Assembly: GCA_023399215.1 (NCBI GenBank)
Contig: JAEWQJ010000005.1
Coordinates: 1 to 64,000 of the forward strand
From: Methanobacteriota archaeon
GTDB lineage: Archaea > Halobacteriota > Methanosarcinia > Methanosarcinales > Methanosarcinaceae
Reading direction: 5' to 3'
Length of the DNA: 64,000 nt
Shown here: one piece after another, positions 44,209 through 52,923 of the stretch
How positions within the stretch are numbered: position 1 is the first letter of the stretch
Layout of the letters: every line of letters begins with the position of its first letter
Made by a program: the position numbers and the translations under genes
Notes under the pieces: model-generated
What the model saw: only the letters and a program-made list of their open reading frames with translations
What the model was told of the DNA's origin: nothing
Databases searched by the model: none

Positions 44209-45192
44209 ATGAGAGAGTTTGTTCGGCCAAAGGTTGTGGTTAGTAAGTGCCTTGGGTTTGACCACTGTCGATACAATGGGAATATCATAAGTAGTTCGAT
44301 AGTGGCAAACCTCATGGAGTATGTTGATTTCCTGCCTGTCTGCCCTGAAGTGGAGATAGGGCTTGGTATCCCAAGAGACCCGTTAAGGATTATTCTTGAG
44401 AGTGGGGAACAGCGGCTTGTCCAGTCAGCAAGCGGCAGGGATGTAACTGAAGCTATGGAGGCATTTTGCACTGATTTTCTCGGTTCAGCAGGAGAGATTG
44501 ATGGTTTTATTCTTAAATACAGGTCTCCTTCTTGCGGCATTAAGGACGTAAAAGTTTACCCGACTACATCGATCAAATCAGCGGTAATTGGGAAAACTTC
44601 AGGATATTTCGGGAGGGCAGTCCTGAAAGAGTTTTCCTATCTTCCTGTTGAGGATGAAGGAAGGCTAAGGAATGCTCGCATAAAAGAACATTTCATGACC
44701 AGGATTTTTATGCTTGCCGCTTTCCGAAAAGTAAAATCCGAAGGCCGCATGAGGGACCTTGTTGAATTCCATACCGAAAATAAGTATCTGCTCATGGTAT
44801 ATAGCCAGGAAGAACTCAAGAAACTGGGAGCTATTGTTGCAAATAAAAAACAGGAAACCTTTCAAGAACTGGTTTCTGAGTACGAGAAGCATCTTTACAG
44901 CGCCCTCTCCAGACCTCCCAGGTATACTTCAATTATTAATGTACTCATGCATGCCTTCGGACATTTTTCAGAGCGGCTCTCAAACCAGGAAAAGGCACTA
45001 TTTTTTGGATGGATACAGAAGTACAGGAACGGAAAAGTCTCTCTTTGCCCTGCGATTAGTATCATCAGGTCGTGGGCTGTGCGCTTTGAAGACCAGTATC
45101 TTATGAATCAGACCTTCTTTGAACCCTATCCAGAAGGCCTGATGGAAGTGGACCCTGTAGACTCCCATCTAAGGGAAGACCTCTGGAAATGA
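44209..45192 (+). CDS. DUF523-DUF1722 two-domain protein
   Basis: A 327-residue protein of the YbgA-type fusion. The N-terminal DUF523 carries VVVSKCLGFDHCRYNG and FLPVCPEVEIGLGIPRDPLR, then KYRSPSCGIKDVKVY; its conserved cysteines may bind a cluster. The C-terminal DUF1722 starts HTENKYLLMVYSQEELKKLG and includes HAFGHFSERLSNQEKALFF. DUF523 enzymes include thiouracil-degrading proteins, while YbgA is linked to photolyase genes in bacteria; neither role is shown here. GGGG lies 5 bases before the ATG. Confidence 0.9.
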   Translation: MREFVRPKVVVSKCLGFDHCRYNGNIISSSIVANLMEYVDFLPVCPEVEIGLGIPRDPLRIILESGEQRLVQSASGRDVTEAMEAFCTDFLGSAGEIDGFILKYRSPSCGIKDVKVYPTTSIKSAVIGKTSGYFGRAVLKEFSYLPVEDEGRLRNARIKEHFMTRIFMLAAFRKVKSEGRMRDLVEFHTENKYLLMVYSQEELKKLGAIVANKKQETFQELVSEYEKHLYSALSRPPRYTSIINVLMHAFGHFSERLSNQEKALFFGWIQKYRNGKVSLCPAISIIRSWAVRFEDQYLMNQTFFEPYPEGLMEVDPVDSHLREDLWK

Positions 45193-45229
45193 ACTCGTAA
45201 ACTATGAAATTCTGGGTGAGGATAATTTT

Positions 45230-46321
45230 ATGAAAAGCTTAACCGCTTTGTTTTATTTCTTTTTACTCCTTTCTCTGACCGGATTTCTCTTAACCTGGTC
45301 CAACTCTGAAACTTCTATAGATTCATACATAGGCGATGCTGGGGGGAGTCTGATGGGATCAGATATTGTAAATTCTGAGCCTTACAGCGCCTCAATAACA
45401 GAGGAGTCAACAACTCCTGGAACGTTTTCCCGAACTTACTCCTGGGAATACGAAGGCTGCAACTGGCAGCTTACTCTACCTCTTAACAATGAATTGTATG
45501 AAAAATATAAATCCAGGACTAGAAACCGAGACTACGATTTGTTTGCTTCAGATCCATACGATGACTGGTTAATTAAGGACATTGCAGAGGCTTTACTTTC
45601 TCTCTCAAAAGCTCACGGGCTTGAAAAAAGTCAAATTCCAGGACTTTGTATTTCTTTTGTCCAATCCCTGAATTATATCTCGGATCTTGAAAGTTCGGGT
45701 TATGACCAGTACCCCCGTTTTCCTTACGAAACTCTTTATGAGAACGGTGGGGATTGTGAAGATACTTCAATTCTCTCCGTGGCAATTCTTCAGGAGATGG
45801 GTTACGATGCTGTCCTTCTGGAGCTTCCTGAACATATGGCTCTCGGGATAAAATGTAACAATGAGTATAGGGGCAGGAGTTTCGAGTACGAAGGCATCAA
45901 TTACTACTATCTGGAGACCACAGGAAGTGATTGGCAGATAGGTGAAGTCCCGGAAGAATATGCAGACCAGCCTGTACATGTTGTTCCTGTCTATAGAAGG
46001 CCCATGATTAATCTTGATTTCAAAGCACAATGTGCATACTCAAAAAAAGAAGGGGTTGTAGCTATTAACATAACCGTAAGAAACGTAGGTTCGGAGAGCG
46101 CTGAAAATGCAACCGTTTACGTTGCCCTCCAGGCTGAGGATAAGCTTTCTTTGTGGGATGAAATTGAAAGTTCTTCAATTACGATTGAGCCGGAAGGAGT
46201 TTTCAATTACACTGCAAAAGGCCTTAAGGTTCCTGCAGGAAATAAATTCAGGGTATATGTGCAGGCATCCGGAGAAAACCTCGTACCTGAAAACATAACC
46301 AGTGATTGGGCTATGATCTGA
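45230..46321 (+). CDS. Secreted transglutaminase-like protein
   Basis: A 363-residue exported protein. The N-terminus MKSLTALFYFFLLLSLTGFL is a signal peptide or anchor. The transglutaminase-like core has Cys in ENGGDCEDTSILSVAILQEM (~residue 180), His in LPEHMALGIK and an acidic site at YYLETTG, the classic Cys-His-Asp order. The C-terminal ~100 residues are a beta-rich CARDB-like domain (INITVRNVGSESAENATVYV). It may cross-link or cleave surface proteins. It lies 37 bases after the DUF523 gene. Confidence 0.8.
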   Translation: MKSLTALFYFFLLLSLTGFLLTWSNSETSIDSYIGDAGGSLMGSDIVNSEPYSASITEESTTPGTFSRTYSWEYEGCNWQLTLPLNNELYEKYKSRTRNRDYDLFASDPYDDWLIKDIAEALLSLSKAHGLEKSQIPGLCISFVQSLNYISDLESSGYDQYPRFPYETLYENGGDCEDTSILSVAILQEMGYDAVLLELPEHMALGIKCNNEYRGRSFEYEGINYYYLETTGSDWQIGEVPEEYADQPVHVVPVYRRPMINLDFKAQCAYSKKEGVVAINITVRNVGSESAENATVYVALQAEDKLSLWDEIESSSITIEPEGVFNYTAKGLKVPAGNKFRVYVQASGENLVPENITSDWAMI

Positions 46322-46633
46322 GAATCTGAATTTCTGGCAGGCCTGTAGGAAAAGGGATTGCACGTAAAGAACCAGCTTGAAGAGTTAACTTCTGCCTGAA
46401 AACACAAGGAAATCCCATATAAAATTAACACATAAACAAAATTCCATATAAAGTTCATGCACGGAAATTTCAGATAAAATTCTTAATCTACGAGTTACTT
46501 ATAAATCGAATATAAATAATCTATAATTACAATCTCTTTTAAAAGGATTGGTCGAAAACTGCACTTATAAATTGAATATAAGTGTAGTTAAGTGTAGTAG
46601 CATGTTAAGCATTTTGAAGTTCGGGGTGATCAA

Positions 46634-46819
46634 ATGAATAGATTGTATAGGTCAAAGAAAAACAGGATTATTGCAGGGGTATGTGGTGGGCTAGGTGAAT
46701 ACTTTAAAGTTGATCCTACGCTTATACGGCTTTTATGGTTGCTAATTTCTATAGTGGGTGCAGGAAGCGGTTTAGTTGCGTACATAATCGCATGGATTAT
46801 AATTCCTGAAGAGCCCTGA
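46634..46819 (+). CDS. PspC-domain small membrane protein
   Basis: A 61-residue protein that is little more than a PspC domain: RLYRSKKNRIIAGVCGGLGE, YFKVDPTLIRLLWLLISI, and a second hydrophobic stretch ending AWIIIPEEP. PspC proteins sense membrane stress in bacteria. GGGGTGAT lies 4 bases before the ATG. The spacer 46322-46633 before it is AT-rich, with a duplicated TATAAATTGAATATAA-type motif near 46500-46580. Confidence 0.9.
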   Translation: MNRLYRSKKNRIIAGVCGGLGEYFKVDPTLIRLLWLLISIVGAGSGLVAYIIAWIIIPEEP

Positions 46820-46997
46820 ACTTCCAGGAAAAATCTAAAACTTATTCTGGAAGCTCAAAAATATTTCTTCTGGAAGCTCAAAAATATTGAAAAACTTCAA
46901 ATTTTCTTCCACATAATTCCAGAAGAGCTTGTGAAAATAATGCTCCCGAAATATTTCGGGAACACTATTCTCTGTTAGCTTAAAGCTTAAGTTCGGT

Positions 46998-48251
46998 TTA
47001 CTGGTTAAAAAGCTGGCCTATAAACCATTCGGGATCGAACTTTTTTAAATCTTCATAACCCTGCCCTACCCCGAAAAAGAGAATGGGTTTTCCTGTGATA
47101 TAAGCGATGGATATCGCAGCTCCTCCTTTGGCATCTGCGTCGATTTTTGTCAGAATGGACCCATCGATTGGTACAGCATCGTTAAACTGTGCAGCCCTTT
47201 CAACTGCGTCGTTTCCTGCGACGGCTTCATCTACAAAAATTATAAGGTCAGGAGTGCTTACTCTACAGATCTTTTCCATCTGTGACATCAGGTTAAGGTT
47301 GGTATGCATTCGGCCTGCGGTATCGGAAAGCACAAAATCGATTTTATGGCCTCTTGCGTACTGCACGGCATCGTAAATAACTGCAGCAGGATCGGCACCA
47401 GGCTGATGTTTTATCATCTTTACTCCAAGCCTGTCAGCATGGATTCCAAGCTGGTCGATGGCACCTGCCCTGAAAGTATCTCCTGCAGCAAGGACTACCG
47501 AATAATCCGATTTGAGCAGTCTGTGCGTCATCTTTGCAATAGATGTCGTTTTTCCTGTCCCGTTAATTCCTACAAAGACGATGTGGACAGGCTTTTCCTT
47601 GTCTCTTATGTATTCGTCAAAATCAAAAGTATTCGCAGACACTACTTCAAGGATGGCTTTTTTCAGGGCTTCCTCTACAATTTCTCCGGTATTGCTGCCA
47701 ATGCGTTTTGTTGTGCCTGTGAGTTGTTTTTTCACTGATTCCACAATTGCCTCGGAAACCGATAGGGCGAGATCACTTTCAAGAAGCCCCATTTCAAGTT
47801 CCCAGAGAGGCTCTTCCAGGTCTTTATTATCCAGATAGACTTCCCTATTAAGAACCAGGGCTTTTGCTTTCTTTGTAAATCCTATTTTCGAGAATTTTTT
47901 GAAAAAAGATTTTTTTTCTTCAGGTACGTTTTCAGGTACGTTTTCTTCTTCAGTTTTGCTCTCGATCGCCTTTTTTCTGTTTTCCAGTTTTTTCCTGTAC
48001 TCAGCCTTTTTTCTGTCTTCTGTCCCGGCAGTTGCAGGAGCAGCCGTTACAGGTTCAGCTTCATAACTTTCCTCTTCTGTCAGCGTTTCAAGAGCTTCTT
48101 CCTCTGGAATGGGCTCAATGTCCTCTTCAAAACCTTCTTCGGCCTCAGGTACAGACTCAACAACAGGTTCAATATCTACTGCTTTATCGTCAATAGTTTT
48201 GCTGAGCGCCTTTTTAAAATTCCCTAGTTTCTCTTTGAATTTGTTGAACAC
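46998..48251 (-). CDS. ftsY: Signal recognition particle receptor FtsY
   Basis: The SRP GTPase receptor, ~417 residues. An acidic low-complexity A region (EAEEGFEEDIEPIPEEEAL) precedes the NG domain: P-loop FVGINGTGKTTSIAKM, AAGDTFRAGAIDQL, the G3 DTAGRMHTN, the G4 LTKIDADAKGG and the terminal GVGQGYEDLKKFDPEWF. It docks ribosome-SRP complexes at the membrane. I prefer GTG 48251 (GTG TTC AAC AAA) because archaeal FtsY usually begins at FNKFKEKL; a TTG at 48275 is the longer choice. It is the last gene of the minus-strand translation cluster. Confidence 0.94.
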   Translation of the reverse strand: MFNKFKEKLGNFKKALSKTIDDKAVDIEPVVESVPEAEEGFEEDIEPIPEEEALETLTEEESYEAEPVTAAPATAGTEDRKKAEYRKKLENRKKAIESKTEEENVPENVPEEKKSFFKKFSKIGFTKKAKALVLNREVYLDNKDLEEPLWELEMGLLESDLALSVSEAIVESVKKQLTGTTKRIGSNTGEIVEEALKKAILEVVSANTFDFDEYIRDKEKPVHIVFVGINGTGKTTSIAKMTHRLLKSDYSVVLAAGDTFRAGAIDQLGIHADRLGVKMIKHQPGADPAAVIYDAVQYARGHKIDFVLSDTAGRMHTNLNLMSQMEKICRVSTPDLIIFVDEAVAGNDAVERAAQFNDAVPIDGSILTKIDADAKGGAAISIAYITGKPILFFGVGQGYEDLKKFDPEWFIGQLFNQ

Positions 48252-48361
48252 AGGATCCCATCCCAAAAAAGCCAATAAAAAATAGTAGTTAAGTCAAAAT
48301 AAAAAGTTCTTTATCAAATGCAGGCTTTGAGTTCAATTCTTTTGTTTCTAAGCCAGGTTTT

Positions 48362-48796
48362 TTAGGCCTGGCTGGATTCTTGAAGCTTTGCAGCTTCAGA
48401 CTCCAGGGCCTGCATACCCTGTATATATTTAGTCAGTGAAGCACTCATCTGTTCGAGAATTTTCGTAAGCTGCCCTTTGCGGCGTTTCAGGGTTTCAATG
48501 GCTTCATCAGCAGTCTCTTCCGCACTAAAGCCTGCTCCAAGGTCCACAATAACCTTCTCTGCATTTTTTATTTCGGCGTAAACGAATGAGCCAAATCCGA
48601 TCGGTACCATCGTTTCGACAGCCTTACCTTCCGTTGAACCGGTTTTAAGCTCGTTGATGGTTGCAGTTGCCTGATCACAGCTTGTAATAGAAGCCTGGAC
48701 CATATTCATCTGCTGCCTTATACCTTCTGCCTGCCTCTGGAACTCCTGATGCCTGGCTGCCAGAGTTCTAATATCTTCTTCACTGACTTCTACCAT
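48362..48796 (-). CDS. pfdA: Prefoldin alpha subunit
   Basis: A 144-residue coiled-coil chaperone subunit: MVEVSEEDIRTLAARHQEFQ forms the first helix, VPIGFGSFVYAEIKNAEKVI the central beta hairpins, and LKRRKGQLTKILEQMSASLT the second helix. With prefoldin beta it makes the jellyfish-shaped hexamer that holds unfolded proteins. I start at ATG 48796 (AAGGAT upstream); a GTG lies three codons earlier. It overlaps the L18a stop region, so the two genes are translated together. Confidence 0.93.
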   Translation of the reverse strand: MVEVSEEDIRTLAARHQEFQRQAEGIRQQMNMVQASITSCDQATATINELKTGSTEGKAVETMVPIGFGSFVYAEIKNAEKVIVDLGAGFSAEETADEAIETLKRRKGQLTKILEQMSASLTKYIQGMQALESEAAKLQESSQA

Positions 48797-48801
48797 ATCC
48801 T

Positions 48802-48978
48802 TCACTCCTCAGCAATGCTTTCGATCTGGATCTGGCTTCTTTTAATCCCATGTTTGCTTCCGAAGACAGAATAGACCTTATCAGTTGCGTTCTTTTCATT
48901 CTGACTTTCGACTTGCTTTGTGAATTTTTCCCAGGAATTTCCTGCTTTAAATTTGCCTTTAACAATAAAACTCTTCAT
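48802..48978 (-). CDS. 50S ribosomal protein L18a (LX)
   Basis: A 58-residue ribosomal protein: MKSFIVKGKFKAGNSWEKFT, KQVESQNEKNATDKVYSVFG, then HGIKRSQIQIESIAEE, matching archaeal L18Ae/LX in length and sequence. GGTGA lies ~7 bases before the ATG at 48978; a GTG four codons earlier is in frame. It sits between aIF6 and prefoldin, its usual archaeal neighbourhood. Confidence 0.93.
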   Translation of the reverse strand: MKSFIVKGKFKAGNSWEKFTKQVESQNEKNATDKVYSVFGSKHGIKRSQIQIESIAEE

Positions 48979-49026
48979 CTTGGTCACCACTCTTGCTGCA
49001 ACTTTTTACGAAACAGGTGGATTATA

Positions 49027-49686
49027 TTACTCTAAGAACCCGAGGGCTTCCTCGATTCTTCCAAGTTCGGGGCCTGTAGTGTCTGAACCTGCCAGATAGT
49101 TCTTTGAGTTCGCAAGCAGGCCTGAGCCGAGCATCTGAGTCCCAAAGTTCGTAGTCCCTATATTTACTGGAAGCTCGAAGAGCTTTTCCAGAGTCTCTAT
49201 TTCCGAGGCTGTCACTTTCGGGTGCACCAGAAGTCCTTTATTAGTGACAACTCCAGCCATCCCTACATTCTTTATTCCGGCAATTGTTCCCCTGTAAACT
49301 TCTACTTTGAGGGTATTGGCAATTGTCTCAATAGCCCTGTCTGGCAGTTCGGGGTGGACAAGGGCTGCGGAATCGTTTGCAAGCACGATGTTTCCGACTG
49401 CATTCAGCTTGCCCGGAAGGATCTCAGCTTCAACTCCGGTCAGTTCTTTCATTTTCCTGGCATCGGTCCCATATGAAAAAAGGAAACCGTTTGAGTTTCC
49501 TCTGGAAAGGGCTCCGATAACAACACTTCCGTTTACAAGAGTCTCAACGACCCTTGCATCCAGGGAATCCTCAAGCATGGCACAGGTTTCGGGCTTTGTT
49601 CCTGTAGGAACAAGAACGACATCTTCTGTGCAGGTTGCAAAGACACCGATCATTGGGGTGTCGTATATATCCACTGTTCGAATCAT
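49027..49686 (-). CDS. Translation initiation factor aIF6
   Basis: A 219-residue anti-association factor that binds the 50S subunit. It is a five-fold pseudo-symmetric protein built of repeats such as PMIGVFATCTEDVVLVPTGT, NSNGFLFSYGTD, AVGNIVLANDSAALVHPEL, AGVVTNKGLLVHPKVTASE and LLANSKNYLAGSDTTGPEL. Length is normal. It is between L31e and L18a. Confidence 0.95.
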   Translation of the reverse strand: MIRTVDIYDTPMIGVFATCTEDVVLVPTGTKPETCAMLEDSLDARVVETLVNGSVVIGALSRGNSNGFLFSYGTDARKMKELTGVEAEILPGKLNAVGNIVLANDSAALVHPELPDRAIETIANTLKVEVYRGTIAGIKNVGMAGVVTNKGLLVHPKVTASEIETLEKLFELPVNIGTTNFGTQMLGSGLLANSKNYLAGSDTTGPELGRIEEALGFLE

Positions 49687-49718
49687 ATTCTTTGAAGCTT
49701 CGCGTCTTCTGATATATT

Positions 49719-49988
49719 TTACTGGGCGAGTTCTGCCTGTACCTCGCCATCTGCGAATTTTACAGCTCTGACCCGGATGGAGAGAGGAGGCTTTTCACAG
49801 CCTTTTTCCCAGAGGCGCTCATTAATTGATTTGTCCAGTTTGACCTGCACAGAATCAACTTTCATGTGCCTTACAAGAAAACCTCTTACTTCAGTAACTG
49901 CTCTGTTTGCTCTTTTCCATGAAGGTACGTTCTTTACCTTCCTAAGAGGGATAGTATATATTTGTTCTTTTACCATGTCGTCAGCCAT
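49719..49988 (-). CDS. rpl31e: 50S ribosomal protein L31e
   Basis: An 89-residue ribosomal protein with the L31e pattern: EQIYTIPLRKVKNVPSWKRA, NRAVTEVRGFLVRHMKVDSV, DKSINERLWEKGCEKPPLSI and VRAVKFADGEVQAELAQ. GAAGGTGG precedes the ATG at 49988; a GTG three codons earlier is in frame. It lies 18 bases after L39e. Confidence 0.95.
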   Translation of the reverse strand: MADDMVKEQIYTIPLRKVKNVPSWKRANRAVTEVRGFLVRHMKVDSVQVKLDKSINERLWEKGCEKPPLSIRVRAVKFADGEVQAELAQ

Positions 49989-50006
49989 TTTTTCCACCTT
50001 CCTCGC

Positions 50007-50162
50007 TTACTTCACATCCAGGCTTCTTCTTCTCCAGTGCCTGCGTCTGGGATGGCTTACGACCTTCCGGTTAGTTTTCACAATAACCCACACCGGAACG
50101 CGTGTGTTCTGTTTGTGCGCCTTTGCAAGGCGTATCTTCTGTCCTTTCATGTTATGACTCAA
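50007..50162 (-). CDS. rpl39e: 50S ribosomal protein L39e
   Basis: A 51-residue very basic protein read on the minus strand: MSHNMKGQKIRLAKAHKQNT, RVPVWVIVKTNRKVVSHPRR, RHWRRRSLDVK. This matches L39e, which lines the ribosome exit tunnel. It starts at TTG 50162, with GGTGTGATCC just upstream, giving the standard 51-residue length; an internal ATG at 50150 would drop the conserved SHN. It heads L31e, aIF6 and L18a. Confidence 0.94.
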   Translation of the reverse strand: MSHNMKGQKIRLAKAHKQNTRVPVWVIVKTNRKVVSHPRRRHWRRRSLDVK

Positions 50163-50293
50163 GTGGATCACACCTGTTGACCTGTAAATAACTTAATTTC
50201 GTTAATTTCCGGTTATATTCGATAATTAGCTGATTGTGATTTTAACCCTTGCATAATCGAGGTTTTTTTCTGCCAGTTAGAATTGGCTTTTTA

Positions 50294-50341
50294 AAACCAT
50301 GTCCGGCAAATTCTATGAAAACCATATCCGGTAAATTCTAT
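50294..50341. repeat. Two tandem 24-base repeats upstream of L39e
   Basis: AAACCATGTCCGGCAAATTC-TATG at 50294-50317 is repeated with two changes at 50318-50341, between the PP-loop gene and the ribosomal genes. Confidence 0.75.
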
Positions 50342-50443
50342 GAGGGTCTTGGTTAATCTGCAGCAGTATAAGGGTTGAATATAACTCGATTATTGTATAA
50401 ATCTTTATTCCAGAATTTTTCCCTTCCGGAAGACTTCCTGATT

Positions 50444-51061
50444 TTAAGGCATGCTTTCTTCAGGGCAGTTTTTCCTGGAAAGCACATGGGACTGAATATG
50501 GGAAGGAAATAGTTCCTTTATTTTCTCCTCACCGTCTCTCTGCCTGATTAACTCCCTGAGTTCGGCTTCGTAATCAGCTTTCTGAGTACTCTCACTCGGC
50601 CCTTCTTCAATTATAAGATAACGCTCTACAAGAATACTCACGGTTTTTTTGCCATACCCCTTCAAAGGGCAGATATACTGAACTCCCAATCGATCTTCGA
50701 TACTTCGTACCTGTGAAATTGAGAGTACAGGAACTCTATCATCCCTTCTGGTTCCATCAGCAATGAGTTTAACTTCCGGGTCCGAAGCAAGAGTCTCTAA
50801 GGCTTTTTCGTGGATATAATTTATAGCACTTTTCGGGAAACCGTTCTTCATTATTTCTTCGTAAGCCTTTTCAAGGATCTCCCATTCCAGAGAAAGAACC
50901 CTGTGAGGAAACCCTAACTTTTTTGCAGTTTTTGCTGCAAGCTCACCATTAGGGAGCAGGCCGAAGCTGCAGGTTACGAGTTCGATTTCAAAAAACGGCT
51001 CCATCAAAAGGGCAGAGAGCGAACTGTCCTTGCCTCCGCTAAACAGGACCGAAATTCTCAT
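50444..51061 (-). CDS. PP-loop ATPase (adenylating, asparagine-synthase-like) of the translation cluster
   Basis: A 205-residue PP-loop enzyme. The pyrophosphatase loop is ISVLFSGGKDSSLSALLM at the N-terminus; LIADGTRRDDRVPVLSISQV and YICPLKGYGKKTVSILVERY follow. Related proteins adenylate a carbonyl or carboxyl before amidation or thiolation (diphthamide, tRNA or AANH families). The exact substrate is unknown. It lies 5 bases after the PDCD5 homologue, in the conserved S19e-L39e-L31e neighbourhood, hinting at a ribosome or translation-factor modification. Confidence 0.82.
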   Translation of the reverse strand: MRISVLFSGGKDSSLSALLMEPFFEIELVTCSFGLLPNGELAAKTAKKLGFPHRVLSLEWEILEKAYEEIMKNGFPKSAINYIHEKALETLASDPEVKLIADGTRRDDRVPVLSISQVRSIEDRLGVQYICPLKGYGKKTVSILVERYLIIEEGPSESTQKADYEAELRELIRQRDGEEKIKELFPSHIQSHVLSRKNCPEESMP

Positions 51062-51066
51062 TGTTT

Positions 51067-51435
51067 TTAAACTCTGGTTATAGACGTCTTACGCTTTTTT
51101 GGCTGCATCTTCATAAGGAGTTTTTTAAGCTGTTCATCACTGATTTGAGACGGGAGCCTTCCACTCTGAGCAAGCGAGATCAGCTGCATTTCGAGCTGTT
51201 CCCCAAGAGCCGGTCTTGACATCTTTAAGGTTGTAAGGCGTTCTCTAGCTTCAGGAGTCAGGATTTGCCTCAGGATGGACTGCTTCTGAGCCTCCATCTC
51301 GGCCTTTGCCTGTTCCTGCTGATAAGCCGCCTGGATGTCAGGCTGCTGGTTCTGTGCCTGCTGTCTCTGAATTTCTGCAAGCCGTCTCTTTCGGATTTCG
51401 TTGAGTTCGTCATCCATTGTAGACATGGCAATCAT
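51067..51435 (-). CDS. PDCD5-family DNA-binding protein
   Basis: A 122-residue helical protein. DDELNEIRKRRLAEIQRQQA begins a long helix; QKQSILRQILTPEARERLTT and ALGEQLEMQLISLAQSGRLP form the three-helix core. The archaeal homologues of eukaryotic PDCD5 bind nucleic acids and are always near S19e. Three Met codons (51435, 51426, 51417) compete as starts; none has a ribosome site. Confidence 0.92.
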   Translation of the reverse strand: MIAMSTMDDELNEIRKRRLAEIQRQQAQNQQPDIQAAYQQEQAKAEMEAQKQSILRQILTPEARERLTTLKMSRPALGEQLEMQLISLAQSGRLPSQISDEQLKKLLMKMQPKKRKTSITRV

Positions 51436-51554
51436 CTAAAAAACCGGTTTTCCGGAGCAATCTAGATTAAGATTAATAATATCTGGGTTAAGATTAATAA
51501 CATTTGAAAGGGAATCCTATGAATTTTTCAGGTCCCCTTCGGATGGAATTTTTC

Positions 51555-52004
51555 TCAGTATTTTGCAAGTTCGGGGATCTTCTCAAGAAGTTCCTGCCTG
51601 AGCTCATTGGCTGCATTATCAAGCATAGAACGTCCTTTTGGAGATACCGTTCTTCCGTCCTTTACTTTTTGCAGGAAACCTGCAGCTTCAAGCTGCTGTA
51701 CTGCCTTTCTGGCAATCGAACCGCTGCCTTTTGCTTTGTGGTATGGCTGTGATCCGTTGTCTTTCCTTCCACCGTATATTGATCTGAGTCTCTCAATTCC
51801 TACAGGTCCGTCGGTATATATCTTCCTCAGGATCGCTGCGGTTCTGATATACCACCAGTCATCGTTGTTCGGAGGAAGTTCCTTGTGAACCCCAGTCTTT
51901 ACGTTCTTTGCCCACTCAGGGGGAACGACATTTTCATTTTCTTTAAGTATGCCTGCAACCTTCTCGATGAGTTCCATTGCAGGGACATCAAACACTGTTG
52001 TCAT
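51555..52004 (-). CDS. rps19e: 30S ribosomal protein S19e
   Basis: A 149-residue ribosomal protein: MTTVFDVPAMELIEKVAGIL, PPEWAKNVKTGVHKELPPNN, DDWWYIRTAAILRKIYTDGP, then GIERLRSIYGGRKDNGSQPY and HKAKGSGSIARKAVQQLEAA, all typical of S19e. GGTGG lies 5-6 bases before ATG 52004. It is the first gene of the minus-strand cluster. Confidence 0.95.
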   Translation of the reverse strand: MTTVFDVPAMELIEKVAGILKENENVVPPEWAKNVKTGVHKELPPNNDDWWYIRTAAILRKIYTDGPVGIERLRSIYGGRKDNGSQPYHKAKGSGSIARKAVQQLEAAGFLQKVKDGRTVSPKGRSMLDNAANELRQELLEKIPELAKY

Positions 52005-52341
52005 GCATGCCACCTTTTCTAAATTAGGTTGTCTTTGCAGATCCTGAGAGATAGTGCCGATTCTACTCCCCTGGCTGCCAGAAATCTACTTTTCCCGAAA
52101 CGAGGTAACTCATTCTCTTTCGAGAGGTCCTTTCTTATCCTTGTAGCTGGATTTATGGACTCTTATGGTTTGGGCTTTCAGGCCCGATAAGCCGGTAAAT
52201 GTGATTTTTAGTTTTAACTGGAAGGAGGTTGATATATTTATCAATTACTATGTTCAGGCATTCATATACAATCGATCAGGTGATATATAGTATGAAAAAT
52301 TTCAAACTGAAAAACGATCTAATCTAATTGTATTGAGTTAA

Positions 52342-52535
52342 CTTTTGTCAATTGACGCAAGTGCGAACATTCAGCGTAATTACTTTCAAGCTATAAAAGC
52401 ATTTTGCGAATTCATGGATAAGTGCCTGATGAACTTATTCTGGAAGCTGAACAGGAAGCTAAACGTGGCTTATTGATAAGATAGAGGCTCATTAAAATAT
52501 ATCTCGTTAGTTTCAAGAAGTCTTTGCTTAGGTAG
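52342..52535 (+). pseudogene. Tyrosine recombinase/integrase N-terminal remnant
   Basis: The plus strand reads LLSIDASANIQRNYFQAIKA then FCEFMDKC up to about 52426. After a one-base shift it continues PDELILEAEQEAKRGLLIR, TAG, and RLIKIYLVSFKKSLLR. This pattern (TQRNY..ALKAFCEF, PDEL..EAE, then a second helix pair) is the core-binding (SAM-like) domain of archaeal tyrosine recombinases. A frameshift and stops show it is dead, and the catalytic domain is gone. It lies 0.9 kb upstream of frhADGB. Confidence 0.6.
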
Positions 52536-52572
52536 GACTGTCTTCTGATCCCAGAACAAACACCTTACAGTA

Positions 52573-52637
52573 TTATATCGTATTCTTATATCGTATTCTT
52601 ATATCGTATTCTTATATCATATTCTTATATCGTATTC
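52573..52637. repeat. Five tandem 13-base repeats
   Basis: Five copies of TTATATCGTATTC (one with CAT for CGT), directly adjacent, just after the integrase remnant and overlapping the end of a minus-strand remnant. Confidence 0.85.
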
Positions 52638-52818
52638 TTTGTATCTGTTGCCTTGGATATCTCAAAATTATTTTTGGAACTTTTTTCATAAGTGTCTTCA
52701 AAATTTTGAATTTAGCTATATCGTATCTGGCTTGATCTAGATAGTACTTCGAAAATGACTGCATTAAAGGTTCTTGAATCAAAAAACTTCCATTTTCAAA
52801 GAGAGGTTTGCTGCCAAC
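52612..52818 (-). pseudogene. C-terminal gene remnant ending in the 13-base repeats
   Basis: The minus strand holds 68 sense codons with protein-like composition: VGSKPLFENGSFLIQEPLMQ, SFSKYYLDQARYDIAKFKIL, KTLMKKVPKIILRYPRQQIQ, RIRYKNMI. The only ATG that would serve as a start is internal, and an in-frame TGA lies just upstream (52821-52819). It looks like the tail of a lost gene, family not recognised. Confidence 0.4.
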
Positions 52819-52923
52819 TCACTGTATTATATAATATAAACAGTAATGCTGCAACTAAAACAAACTACATAAAACTGACGATTGAGACAAGACCGAATTT
52901 ATACTCTGAAAGCAAATAACCCT

